Assembly: GCA_033763695.1 (NCBI GenBank)
Contig: JANRKB010000002.1
Span: 1-64,000 of the forward strand
DNA from: JANRKB01 sp033763695
GTDB lineage: Bacteria > Planctomycetota > Phycisphaerae > Phycisphaerales > UBA1924
DNA: 64,000 nt
Reading direction: 5' to 3'
Below the pieces are notes generated by a model. It made no database searches and was not told the DNA's origin. It saw nothing but the letters and a program-made list of their open reading frames with translations. The position numbers were made by a program, and so were the translations under genes. Positions within the stretch are counted from its first letter, which is position 1; the number at the start of each line of letters is the position of its first letter. This document shows, piece by piece, positions 31,374-41,805 of the stretch.

Positions 31374-33152
31374 TCACGCAGCCTTCTTCGCCGGTGCCGC
31401 CTGCGACGCCTTGCCGCTCTTCATCGCGGTCTTGGTAGCACTGACGGCAGCGTTGGCCTTGGCCCAGTCGGGCGTGCCCTCGGGCTTGAGGCGCTCGACG
31501 CGACCCTTGGAGCGACGGTCGTTGTGCAGGCGGAACGCACCGATCAGCCCTTGCAGATTGGCCGCCCGCTCGCGCAGGTCGGTCGACGCCGCGGCACACT
31601 GTGAAGCCGACGCTTCCGTCTCGCTCGCGCCCTCGGCAATGGTTCCGACCGACGCGCTGATCTGGGTCGTCGCTGCGGCCTGCTCCTCCGCCGCGGCGGC
31701 GATCGTGCGGATCGACTGCACCGTCACATCCGACGAACGCGTGATGTTCTGCAGCGCGCTGCCCGCCTGCTCAGCCATCTCGACGCCGGCGTTGACCTGC
31801 TCAAGGCACGACTTCATGCGATCCGCCGCAGTGCGTGTGTCATTGCTGATCGCTTCGATGGTTTGACTGATCTCCTCGGTCGCACGCGTGGTGCGATCCG
31901 CGAGTTTGCGGACTTCATCGGCCACGACGGCAAAGCCGCGGCCGTGCTCGCCCGCCCGGGCCGCTTCGATCGCCGCATTCAGTGCGAGCAGGTTGGTCTG
32001 CTCCGCGATGTCGTTGATGACCTCGATGGCGGCGGCGATCTTGTTGCCCGACTGCTCGAGCTGACCCATGCTCTGGGCCGAGTCGCTCACCACGCCCGCG
32101 ATCGAACGCACCGCTGTCACCGTCTTGCCGACGACTTCGCTGCCCGTTCCGGCCACTTCGCCCGATTCGGTCGCCGCGTCCGACGCATCCGTCGACTGCT
32201 TCGCAACGTGATGGATGCTCTCGGCGAGCTCTCCCACCGCCTTGGAGACTTCCTGCGTCGCGGCACGCTGCTGACTGACGACCGCGGCCACCTTGTCGTT
32301 TGCCTGCGCGATCTCCATCGCGCCCGACGCCACGCCCTTGGCGTGCCCGATCATGTCGTAGATAATGTCGTGCATCGCTTCGACGAAGCGATTGACGCCC
32401 GTCGCCACCTCGGTGAGTTCGTCCTTGAACTTGGTTTCAACGCGGATCGTCAGGTCGCCCTCGCCCTCGGCGATCTTGCGAATGCCATCAGAGATCGCAC
32501 GCACCGACGCGTCAATCTGCCGCCCCAGCAACCACGAGAGCGCGACGATGCCCGCGATCAGGCCGGCACCGATCCACATCATCGTGGCCTTGGCCCCGTT
32601 TGCCTTGGTGATCGCTTCGCTCTGCACCTGTGCCGTCCAAGCGTTGACCTTGGTGACGAGCACATCGACGGCATCGCGATGCGACGCGAACAGAGGCTCA
32701 AGCTTGTTGGTGCGGACCTTGGCCGCCTCCTCGAGTTTGCCATCGCGCACCAGCGGGATGTACTCCGCGTCGCGCACCTTGAAGAACTCGGCGGCAGGCT
32801 TGCCAGCCGACTCGACCAACATGGATTTGAGTTCTTCGTTGTCGAGGTTCTCTTTCCAGAACGCCAGGCGATCAGAGAAGTCCTTGGACAACTGCTGGGC
32901 CTTCTCAACCAGCTTCTGCCGCTTCGTCGGGTCGGTTTCCGCGCCCAGTTCGATCGCGTTGACGCGGGCCTCGATGATGAACGCGGGTGGCGGGAGAATG
33001 TCCGCCACCAAGTCCTTACCGTCCACGATGTCGTGATACACCGGGCCGCCCACGCCAGCGAAGTTGAGGGTGCCCTGCGACAACGCCCAGAAGCCGCCGA
33101 AGCCGACGACAAACAGGCCAACAAGTCCAACGATCTTGGTACGAATCTTCAT
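31374..33152 (-). CDS. Methyl-accepting chemotaxis protein
   Basis: 592 residues. Membrane helix 1 (IVGLVGLFVVGFGGFWAL), a periplasmic four-helix-type sensor (about 30-190), helix 2 (MMWIGAGLIAGIVALSWLLG), a HAMP domain, then a long cytoplasmic coiled coil. Its signalling tip, INDIAEQTNLLALNAAIEAA, is followed by RAGEHGRGFAVVADEVRKLA. It senses an unknown signal and controls a CheA kinase through CheW; neither is in the window. The last 45 residues (Lys/Ala-rich, ending PAKKAA) carry no CheR-docking pentapeptide. It is convergent with the peroxiredoxin gene. Confidence 0.95.
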   Translation of the reverse strand: MKIRTKIVGLVGLFVVGFGGFWALSQGTLNFAGVGGPVYHDIVDGKDLVADILPPPAFIIEARVNAIELGAETDPTKRQKLVEKAQQLSKDFSDRLAFWKENLDNEELKSMLVESAGKPAAEFFKVRDAEYIPLVRDGKLEEAAKVRTNKLEPLFASHRDAVDVLVTKVNAWTAQVQSEAITKANGAKATMMWIGAGLIAGIVALSWLLGRQIDASVRAISDGIRKIAEGEGDLTIRVETKFKDELTEVATGVNRFVEAMHDIIYDMIGHAKGVASGAMEIAQANDKVAAVVSQQRAATQEVSKAVGELAESIHHVAKQSTDASDAATESGEVAGTGSEVVGKTVTAVRSIAGVVSDSAQSMGQLEQSGNKIAAAIEVINDIAEQTNLLALNAAIEAARAGEHGRGFAVVADEVRKLADRTTRATEEISQTIEAISNDTRTAADRMKSCLEQVNAGVEMAEQAGSALQNITRSSDVTVQSIRTIAAAAEEQAAATTQISASVGTIAEGASETEASASQCAAASTDLRERAANLQGLIGAFRLHNDRRSKGRVERLKPEGTPDWAKANAAVSATKTAMKSGKASQAAPAKKAA

Positions 33153-33361
33153 GATGCGACTCCGGGGAAGTTCAAGGCAGACTCGGGGGTTTCATCGGTC
33201 GGCGATCCCAGCAGAATCACCGAGATGGTTGTGTTCGGCGTCCACCGAGTCGCCGTGTCGCCGGAACTGGGTGCGAACAGGTCGTTTCTGACGGGACGAC
33301 GCCTCGCGGCCAACGCCCGAACAGGGCGAATAGCGCCGACCCCTCCGCCTACGCTGTTTCC

Positions 33362-35005
<1,644 letters not shown>

Positions 35006-35103
35006 ATCCCTGCCCACCGAGATGTGGCTTGCTTCCTGCGTGATGTCATCCGTTCGAACCATCAGCGCTGGGTGAACCTATTGTCGCAGCCATGCTTTGT
35101 CTT

Positions 35104-35204
35104 CACCGCGCAGCGGTGGAGGTGAATAGCGTCGGGTCGTCGCATCGCGACACCCGACGAAAGCAACGCCATTGCGCATTGCACCGCGACGCGGTGCAGC
35201 CGCG
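35104..35204 (+). repeat. Triple-hairpin element, copy A
   Basis: Hairpin 1 at 35104-35118 (CACCGC, GCA loop). After 12 nt, which include GGTGAATAGC, hairpin 2 spans 35131-35158 (outer stem GTCGGGT/ACCCGAC, one bulged C, inner stem GTCGC/GCGAC). After 22 nt, hairpin 3 spans 35181-35197 (GCACCGC/GCGGTGC), then AGCCGCG. Confidence 0.85.
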
Positions 35205-35240
35205 GCAGTTTCTCCATGCTTTCGATCACGCCATTCTCGC

Positions 35241-35341
35241 ATCGGCCGCACCGCGATGCGGTGCAGATCGTGCTGACCTCTTGACGATGGGTGCGGCTTC
35301 GCCGCGACCCATCGCTACTCACCCGCACGGCTTCGCCGTGC
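35241..35341 (-). repeat. Triple-hairpin element, copy B (inverted)
   Basis: Same architecture on the minus strand. Hairpin 1 is 35325-35341 (GCACGGC, GAA loop), then 12 nt including GGTGAGTAGC. Hairpin 2 is 35286-35313 (outer stem GATGGGT/ACCCATC with the same bulged C, inner stem GCGGC/GCCGC). After 21 nt comes hairpin 3 at 35248-35264. It faces copy A tail to tail, 36 bp apart. Confidence 0.85.
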
Positions 35342-35520
35342 AGATCAGTCAGTCTGCGACGGAGAAGCAAAGCACAAGCGACGACGGCGTATCGCTCGCG
35401 AACGGACTTTCACGTTCTGAGAACGCGACAGATGCTCATACTTCAGCCCGTTGAGCCGCAAGCGCAAATGCGGTGCGACGGTCTCTATCAGGCATTCTGC
35501 CAGTCACGGCTCACCGCGAA

Positions 35521-37089
35521 TCACTCGCCCATCAGCGACAGCATCGTGATCAGCACGAGCATCACCGTGCCGTTGTGCATTGCATGCGTGAAGACGGGCC
35601 CGATGAGACTGTCGCGGCGTTCGCGCATGAGCGCGAAGATGAAGCCAAGCGAGATCACCGGCATGAGCATGAACCACTGATAGCCGTGCATCACGCCGAA
35701 CACCAGCGCGGAGACAACCGCGGCGAGCGCTGCGACCATCCGCGAGCGCAGATGGCGGAACATCGCCCCGCGAAAGATCGTCTCCTCGACGATCGGCGCC
35801 CACACCGTCGCGAGCACATACAGCAGCACGATCGTCAGCATGTCCGAGCCGCCCACCAGATCGAGGATCGGGTTGTTGACGCCCTCGTCCTTGCTGCCCG
35901 TCACGAGCTGGTGAATGCTGGCGGCGATCAATGAGATGATCGCGCCGAGCAGCAAGAGCGGCAGGCCCGCGAAGTAATGGAAGATCCCCGAGCCGATCTC
36001 GCGGAACACGCCGCGTCCGGTGTTCCAGCCCAGATCCGCCTTCCACTGCGACCACGACACGCCGCGCAGCAGCGGGTAAAAGATGACGGGCAGCACAAGC
36101 CACTGTCCGGCCAGATGAACCTTGCCGAACCACTCAGGCGCCGTCCCGCCACCCGCGACGAGTCCTTCAACCACGCCCAGTCCGAGTTGAAAGAGCAGGA
36201 AGACACCCACGAACGCCGCAACAGTCTCGAGGTAGACGCTGCCCCCCGGCGCGGGCGCAACGAACTGCGGATAGCGCTCGCGCGTGGTGATGCGCACGAT
36301 CCAGATGATCGAACAGACAAAGCTCGCGAACGCGACGCCGACGAAGCCGATCAACAGGACCACCATCGCGATGATCACCGCGTACGACTCGCTCAAAATC
36401 TTGGCCCGAAGACGGTCGCTCGCGGGCTTGTCATACGCCGCGTTGAGCCGCCCAAACCAGCCGTGCCGCTGCACCAGCGCGTCCTCCGCGGCAGGCTCAA
36501 CCGTCGCCCCGCTCAGTCGCGCCCGCACCGCCGCGATATCAGCGAGCAACTGGTCACGCTGCTCCTCGGGCAGCTTGATCGCCGCGTCCATCCCTTCGAG
36601 TTCATTGGGCTTGAGCTTCGCCTCAAGGATCGCGAGGCGATTCGTGCCTTCCTCAGCACCCAGCAGCTCGGCGGCAACGATCGCCGCACGCAAGATCTCC
36701 GGCGCGGACTTCGCGGTCTTGTCAAGGTCGTTGACAGCGCCCTTCATGGCCTCAGTAATCTGCGGCGTGTTCGACGTCGCCTTTCCACCAGCCGATTCAC
36801 GATCCATCTCGCGCAGGCCGATCATCAACCGCGTCATGAGCCGCGCCATCATTGCAATCGGGCTCCCCGGCTCGGGCTGGATCACGGCTTGGGCTGGCTT
36901 CTCCGCGGCGGACGACGCTGCCTTGCCTTGCTGCAGGTACGCCACCGTCGCGACGAGCACGATCAGCGCGATCCACGCCACCTTGGCCATGCCGCGCGAC
37001 CCCGGATCGGGGCGTCGGTCGTCCTCAAGTGGCAGGTTAGGCGTCGTCGGCGGCGTGCCGGGCAGATCCGTAGGGTGATGGTCGGTCAT
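35521..37089 (-). CDS. CPBP (CAAX-like) intramembrane metalloprotease
   Basis: 522 residues. The C-terminal half holds the CPBP core: PIVEETIFRGAMFRHLR (paired Glu and Arg), FGVMHGYQWF (His) and THAMHN (His/Asn), embedded in at least six membrane helices. One membrane helix near the N-terminus (KVAWIALIVLVATVAYL) and a long helical soluble region (about 60-225) precede it. Family members cleave within or near the membrane, and roles range from prenyl-protein processing to peptide maturation and immunity. Substrate is unknown here. The N-terminal 35 residues are Pro/Asp-rich. Confidence 0.87.
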   Translation of the reverse strand: MTDHHPTDLPGTPPTTPNLPLEDDRRPDPGSRGMAKVAWIALIVLVATVAYLQQGKAASSAAEKPAQAVIQPEPGSPIAMMARLMTRLMIGLREMDRESAGGKATSNTPQITEAMKGAVNDLDKTAKSAPEILRAAIVAAELLGAEEGTNRLAILEAKLKPNELEGMDAAIKLPEEQRDQLLADIAAVRARLSGATVEPAAEDALVQRHGWFGRLNAAYDKPASDRLRAKILSESYAVIIAMVVLLIGFVGVAFASFVCSIIWIVRITTRERYPQFVAPAPGGSVYLETVAAFVGVFLLFQLGLGVVEGLVAGGGTAPEWFGKVHLAGQWLVLPVIFYPLLRGVSWSQWKADLGWNTGRGVFREIGSGIFHYFAGLPLLLLGAIISLIAASIHQLVTGSKDEGVNNPILDLVGGSDMLTIVLLYVLATVWAPIVEETIFRGAMFRHLRSRMVAALAAVVSALVFGVMHGYQWFMLMPVISLGFIFALMRERRDSLIGPVFTHAMHNGTVMLVLITMLSLMGE

Positions 37090-37346
37090 TGGTCACACAT
37101 CATCGGCGATCGGCGATCAGTTTGCCAGCGGAAGGGCCACGCGCACATCGCGGGGCGCAAACCGCCCGCCGCCCCACCCCGCGTCTCAGCCCAACCCCGC
37201 GCCCACCGGATTGGCCCGGCCGTTGCGGAGGTGGGTTTCCGAACGCTCTGATTCTCTTGGTCGCCGCATGACCCTCCCGCACGCCCGTGGCACGTGGCCC
37301 TGGGCGCCAAGGCGTGGGCCCTCCGACCCCAGCGAGGTATCTCACC

Positions 37347-37790
37347 ATGTCGACCATCTCCGCAGCGAACGCGTCGCAACTCGGCCAGTTCATCAACTCG
37401 TCGGGCGTTCATCGCGGCTCCAAAGCCCAGCGCCACGCTGAGTTCAACGCCGCCGCCCAGAGCCTCGGGCTGGACCAGACAAGGACCGACGCGATCCGCA
37501 AGCAGATCGATGACGCAATCGCCGCGGCCCAGAAGGGCGGCGCCAAGCCCGGCGCACGCGACACCATCAAGCAAGCAGTCGACAGCGTTCTGAAGCAAAA
37601 CGGCATCGACCCCAAGGCATTCCACGCCGCGCTGCACAAGGCACACGCCGCCAACACCCGCGGCGGGGACCAGGGCCCCAAGACAATCGCCTTCAACGCA
37701 GTCAAGACCAACGCGAGCAACATCCAAGCCGCGGCCCAGCCCGCCAACGACGCCGATGCGGGCAACGGACGCATCAACCTCGTCGCCTGA
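37347..37790 (+). CDS. Small helical protein of unknown function
   Basis: 147 residues from ATG 37347, with GAGGT 8 nt upstream. The chain is Ala/Asn/Gln/Lys-rich and mostly helical: TRTDAIRKQIDDAIAAAQKG, RDTIKQAVDSVLKQNGIDPK. No signal peptide, membrane segment or known motif was seen. It has its own terminator 24 bp after the stop, so it is monocistronic. The acidic-basic helical pattern could suit a structural or DNA-associated role, but nothing supports one. It is divergent from the CPBP protease gene. Confidence 0.7.
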   Translation: MSTISAANASQLGQFINSSGVHRGSKAQRHAEFNAAAQSLGLDQTRTDAIRKQIDDAIAAAQKGGAKPGARDTIKQAVDSVLKQNGIDPKAFHAALHKAHAANTRGGDQGPKTIAFNAVKTNASNIQAAAQPANDADAGNGRINLVA

Positions 37791-38173
37791 AAATCCGAGA
37801 CCAAGACGCGACACAGCGCGGCGTGCCTGCCGCGCTGCTGTTGTTTTTGGGCCTGCGCCTCCACAATCCACACCTTCGCGCAATCGCGCCGGATGTGAAG
37901 CTGGGTAAGCGTGGCGCGTCGCTTTGTCGCTGACCACCACCCGAACACCGGCATCATCCGCTTCTTTCGCGGGAAGTCGTGAAAGACTTTTTCGTCCCGC
38001 GCGAAGAAAATGTTGCCCGGATGCGATCTGAACAGGGCGTTCGTGTCTCTCTTGAGGGGCAGAGCACGACAGGCACACCGGGCTTTGCGTTCCGTCCGGA
38101 TTGGGGAGTCTTCGACGTTGGCCCACACGCCGCGTCGGAGGCACGTCGGAGAAATGCTGGGAAGCATTGAGGG
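37791..38173. other. Intergenic region upstream of the giant repeat protein
   Basis: 383 bp. It holds the terminator near 37814-37848 and a locally AT-richer stretch (37970-38030). Short frames exist on both strands there, but none has a convincing start or conserved content. Confidence 0.5.
37814..37848 (+). terminator. Intrinsic terminator after the small helical protein gene
   Basis: 9-bp perfect stem (37814-37822 with 37829-37837), 6-nt loop, then CTGTTGTTTTT. Confidence 0.85.
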
Positions 38174-41100
38174 ATGGGTCGCTCTTCGCCGGGCCACCCA
38201 GAGTTGGAGACTGTGAGCCGCAGCAACGGATCAGTGTGGAACGCGTGTCGAGCCGCGCTTGCCCTGGTGGCATGCGCGGCTCTCGCGCGTGCGCAGTCGA
38301 TCACATGGACCGGCGCAGGCTCTGGTGCCAACCTCGGCCTCTGGACCTTCCCCGGAAACTGGGATCAGAACCGCCTCCCGACCAGCACCGACGACGTGCT
38401 CATCCCTGCTGGCACCCAGACCGTGCGGCTCAACGCCGGCACGCAGTCTATCCGCAGCATCGTCTGCAACGCCTCCTTCAGCTTCGACACCGGCTCGCTC
38501 AGCGTCACCAACGCCTCAACCTTCAGCGGCGGCGTCATCATCAACGGCGCGGCTCTCTCCGGCACCGGCTCGGTCACCTTCAACTGTGATGCGACCCTGC
38601 TCAAGGGTTCGCTCAGCGGCACCGGCACGTTGACGATCGCGGCCGGGCGCACGCTCACCATCACCCCCACGCAGACGCCCACCTTCTCCAAGCCCATCGC
38701 CAACGCGGGCGTCATCTCGTGGACCGGCGGCGAGATCGCCTTCGGCGGATCAACCATCACGAATCTGACCGGCGGCACCATCGCCCTCTCGGGCGCAAGC
38801 CGCGCTTGGGTCGCCAGCGGCACCAACGCCATCGTCAACAACCCCGGCGCTCTCATCTCCAAGACCGACGCCGGTACGTTCCAGACCAGCGGCGGCGTCA
38901 CCCTTACCAACAACGGGGCAGTCTCCGTCACTGGCGGCACATTCCAGCTCGCCTCCCCCGCAACCACCAGCGGCAGCTACTCCATCGCCCCAGGCGCGAC
39001 GCTCTCCATCACCGCGGACCACGCATTCGCCGCGGGTGCCATCGTCTCGGGCGGCGGAGCCATGACCGTCTCGGGAGGCACGACCACCAGCGCCGGCGAC
39101 ATCACGCTGACCAACCTCTCCCTCAGCGGCGGCACGCTCGACGGCGTCGGCAAGATCACGCTCAATGGCGCGGCCAACGCATGGACCGGCGGCCTGATGA
39201 AGGGCACCGGATCTCTCAGCGTCAACACCGGTGCCACGCTCACACTCTCGGGCGGCACGCACACCCTCAGCCGCACGCTCGAGAATCGCGGCTCACTCAT
39301 CTGGACCGGCGGCGCGATCAGCGTCCAGGGCGGCACGATCAACAACCTCGCCGGCGGCACGTTCACCGTCAGCGCCAATGACTCGTGCTTCGGTGCTGCC
39401 ACCGGCGGCACGCTCAACAACGCCGGCACGCTCATCAAGACCGGCGCCAGCATCGCCCAGTTCATCACCTCCTCCGCGCCGCTCGTCGTCAACAACAACG
39501 CAAGCGTCCAAGTCACGCAGGGCGCACTCACGCTCGGCTCCGGCGGCACACACGCAGGCAACTTCACCATCAGCGCCGGCGCACTGCTCACCCTCGGCGG
39601 CACGCACTCCACCGGCGCAACCTCCGTCATCTCCGGCAGCGGCACGCTCACCGTCCCCGCCAACCCCGTCTCGACCCTCAACACGAACAGCGTGATCGAC
39701 TTCCCCGGCACGCTCAATGTCCAGAGCGGCACGCTCAACGCCGCGGGCAATGTCTTCCTCGGCAACCTCAACCTCGCCGGCGGCACCATCGCCGGCGCGG
39801 GACAGATCGCCGTCAGCGGCAACGCGTCGTCCTGGACGGGCGGCACGCTCTCGGGCACAGGCAAACTCGTCATCTCGCCCGGCGCGATCATGAGTGTCAA
39901 CGCCACAACAGGACTGACGCTCAACAAGGGCCTCGATCTCTCGGGCACGATGAACTGGGCCGCGGGAAGTTTCTCCTTCGGCCCCGTCATGTTCCAGGTG
40001 AAGACCGGCGGCGTGCTCAACATCAACCCCGGCGGGTCGATGTACGCCGTCGGAACGACCGCCGCTGCCGTCAACAACAGCGGCACGATCAACAAGTACG
40101 GCAGCGGCACCGCCACATTCTCACGCTCCGACGTCTCGTCCGCTCTCGCGTTCAACAACTTCGGCGTCGTCAACGTCCTCGCCGGAACGTTGGACCTCGT
40201 CACCGGCGGCTCCACCACCGGCACCTACGCACTCTCCACCGGCGCAACACTCTCCATCGGCGGGTCGTACACCTTCGGCACAGGCGCAAGCGTTATAGGC
40301 TCGGGACACACGCTGCTTCCCTCGACCGGCACGATCAGCGTTCAAGGCTCCTGCTCGCTCGTCAACGCCAGCCTGACCGGCGCAACCGTCACGGGCATGG
40401 GCGACCTGACGCTCAACGGCAACAGCTCATGGACCGCCGGCACACTCTCGGGCGGCGGCAAAGTCTTCGTTCCCGCCGGGGCAACGCTCACGATGAGCGG
40501 CAACGCCCATTCGCTCGCACGCCGCCTCGAAAATCGCGGCACCATCAACTGGACCGGCGGCGCGATCTCCATCGCTTCCACCACGCTGAGCAACCAACCC
40601 TCGGGCGTCTTCAACGCCAGCGCGAGTGACTCAATCCTCGGCGCGGGCGACCCTGCCGTCTTCGAGAATCTCGGCACGTTCAACAAAAACGGCACTGCCG
40701 CATTCAGTTTCGTCAACAGCTCGAGCAACATCTCCTTCGACAACCCCGGCACGCTGAACGTGAACTCCGGAGCGGTGGTGCTGCCTTCGCTCGTCGCCCA
40801 GCTCCAGAATCGCACGCTCGCGGGCGGATCGTGGAGAGTCGGCGACGGCGCGACGCTCACCATCCCCAACGCCCAGGTGCGCACGCTCATCGGCAGTGTC
40901 ACGCTCAGCGGCCCGAGCTCCAACTTCAGCGCGATCAACTACCTGAGCGTCGTCAGCGGCTCATTCAATCTCAAGGCCGGTCGTCAGTTCCGCGCGACGC
41001 CCAACGGCGGCGAACTCGTCAACATCGGCGAGATCACCCTCGACCACGACTGCTCGCTCAGCGTCATCGGCAACTACACCCAGGACTCGCTCGGCACGCT

Positions 41101-41524
41101 CAAGTCCGCCTTCGCCTCGATCGACGGCGTTGCATCCGCGGGCAGCGTGCGCATCAGCGGCTTTGGCATCATGTCACTGGGCGGCACGTTCACCATCGCC
41201 GTTCCGCCTGGTCTGCCGCCCACCTGCGGCGCGACATCGCTCGCACTCGCATCTCCCGTCATCCAAGGCACGTTCACCGAAGCCGACGGCCCGCCCGCCG
41301 AGACTGGCCGCATCGTCCGCGTGAACTACCTGCCCACCGGAGTGACGCTCGTTGCCGAGTCCGCGGCGGACTTCAACAAAGACGGCTTCCTCGATTTCAC
41401 CGACTTTGACGCGTACGTCGCGGCCTTTGAAACCAACGCCCAGGGCGCGGACTTCAACAACGACGGCTTCGTCGACTTCACCGACTTTGACCTGTTCGTC
41501 GTCGTCTTTGAAGCCGGCTGCTAA
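38174..41524 (+). CDS. Giant secreted beta-repeat protein with dockerin-like GC tail
   Basis: 1116 residues. The start could be ATG 38174 or GTG 38213; the latter gives an ideal signal peptide (ACRAALALVACAALARAQ). About 1000 residues of Gly/Thr/Ser/Asn-rich imperfect repeats follow, with recurring SxWTGGxxxGTG and xNxGTI/xNNxG motifs as in autotransporter passengers and other beta-helical adhesins. No autotransporter barrel is present. The end consists of two EF-hand/dockerin-like repeats, ADFNKDGFLDFTDFDAYV and ADFNNDGFVDFTDFDLFV, then FEAGC. It is likely an extracellular or surface structural protein; partner and function are unknown. Confidence 0.82.
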   Translation: MGRSSPGHPELETVSRSNGSVWNACRAALALVACAALARAQSITWTGAGSGANLGLWTFPGNWDQNRLPTSTDDVLIPAGTQTVRLNAGTQSIRSIVCNASFSFDTGSLSVTNASTFSGGVIINGAALSGTGSVTFNCDATLLKGSLSGTGTLTIAAGRTLTITPTQTPTFSKPIANAGVISWTGGEIAFGGSTITNLTGGTIALSGASRAWVASGTNAIVNNPGALISKTDAGTFQTSGGVTLTNNGAVSVTGGTFQLASPATTSGSYSIAPGATLSITADHAFAAGAIVSGGGAMTVSGGTTTSAGDITLTNLSLSGGTLDGVGKITLNGAANAWTGGLMKGTGSLSVNTGATLTLSGGTHTLSRTLENRGSLIWTGGAISVQGGTINNLAGGTFTVSANDSCFGAATGGTLNNAGTLIKTGASIAQFITSSAPLVVNNNASVQVTQGALTLGSGGTHAGNFTISAGALLTLGGTHSTGATSVISGSGTLTVPANPVSTLNTNSVIDFPGTLNVQSGTLNAAGNVFLGNLNLAGGTIAGAGQIAVSGNASSWTGGTLSGTGKLVISPGAIMSVNATTGLTLNKGLDLSGTMNWAAGSFSFGPVMFQVKTGGVLNINPGGSMYAVGTTAAAVNNSGTINKYGSGTATFSRSDVSSALAFNNFGVVNVLAGTLDLVTGGSTTGTYALSTGATLSIGGSYTFGTGASVIGSGHTLLPSTGTISVQGSCSLVNASLTGATVTGMGDLTLNGNSSWTAGTLSGGGKVFVPAGATLTMSGNAHSLARRLENRGTINWTGGAISIASTTLSNQPSGVFNASASDSILGAGDPAVFENLGTFNKNGTAAFSFVNSSSNISFDNPGTLNVNSGAVVLPSLVAQLQNRTLAGGSWRVGDGATLTIPNAQVRTLIGSVTLSGPSSNFSAINYLSVVSGSFNLKAGRQFRATPNGGELVNIGEITLDHDCSLSVIGNYTQDSLGTLKSAFASIDGVASAGSVRISGFGIMSLGGTFTIAVPPGLPPTCGATSLALASPVIQGTFTEADGPPAETGRIVRVNYLPTGVTLVAESAADFNKDGFLDFTDFDAYVAAFETNAQGADFNNDGFVDFTDFDLFVVVFEAGC

Positions 41525-41805
41525 GCCCGTCGCCGACGCCGTCGCGGTAATCGCTCGCGGCCCAAACACACCATAAACACCTGACCCAACACGGCTTTGG
41601 CCGTGGCTTGGCGTCGGCCATCGTCTGCGCCCCGAGTGCACTTCGAGCTTTTTCTGGCCGGTCATCGCCGAGGCGTCGCATGGATGGAGCAAGGCGCTCT
41701 GCGGGAGACGTTGGGCCGCGGCTTTGCACGCGTCTCCGAGGTCGGGCTCAGAAAAGGCTCGATCGTCGGTCGGTCCAGAATGGTCTCAACTGCAAGGGGA
41801 TGGAA

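Larger units (their letters stand above)
35006..35520. other. Convergent intergenic region filled by hairpin elements
   Basis: 515 bp between gpmI and the CPBP protease gene. Positions 35104-35341 are two inverted copies of a triple-hairpin element. The rest shows no gene or terminator. Confidence 0.75.

Noticed and set aside
35006..35460. Small proteins overlapping the hairpin elements
   Set aside because: The frames there consist of repeated palindrome translations (such as GEAVRV or TRTASPCR) and match the DNA repeat, not a gene.
38041..38130. GCAAAGCC-like segment on the minus strand suggesting a c-di-GMP (GEMM) riboswitch
   Set aside because: The companion AGGGCAAACC half and the pairing between them are missing. 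Similar fragments near 41730, 44130, 57310 and 63480 also lack one half.
37860..38170. Small genes on either strand in the AT-richer patch
   Set aside because: Frames are short, start codons lack ribosome-binding sites, and the stretch is better explained as intergenic sequence upstream of the giant repeat gene.
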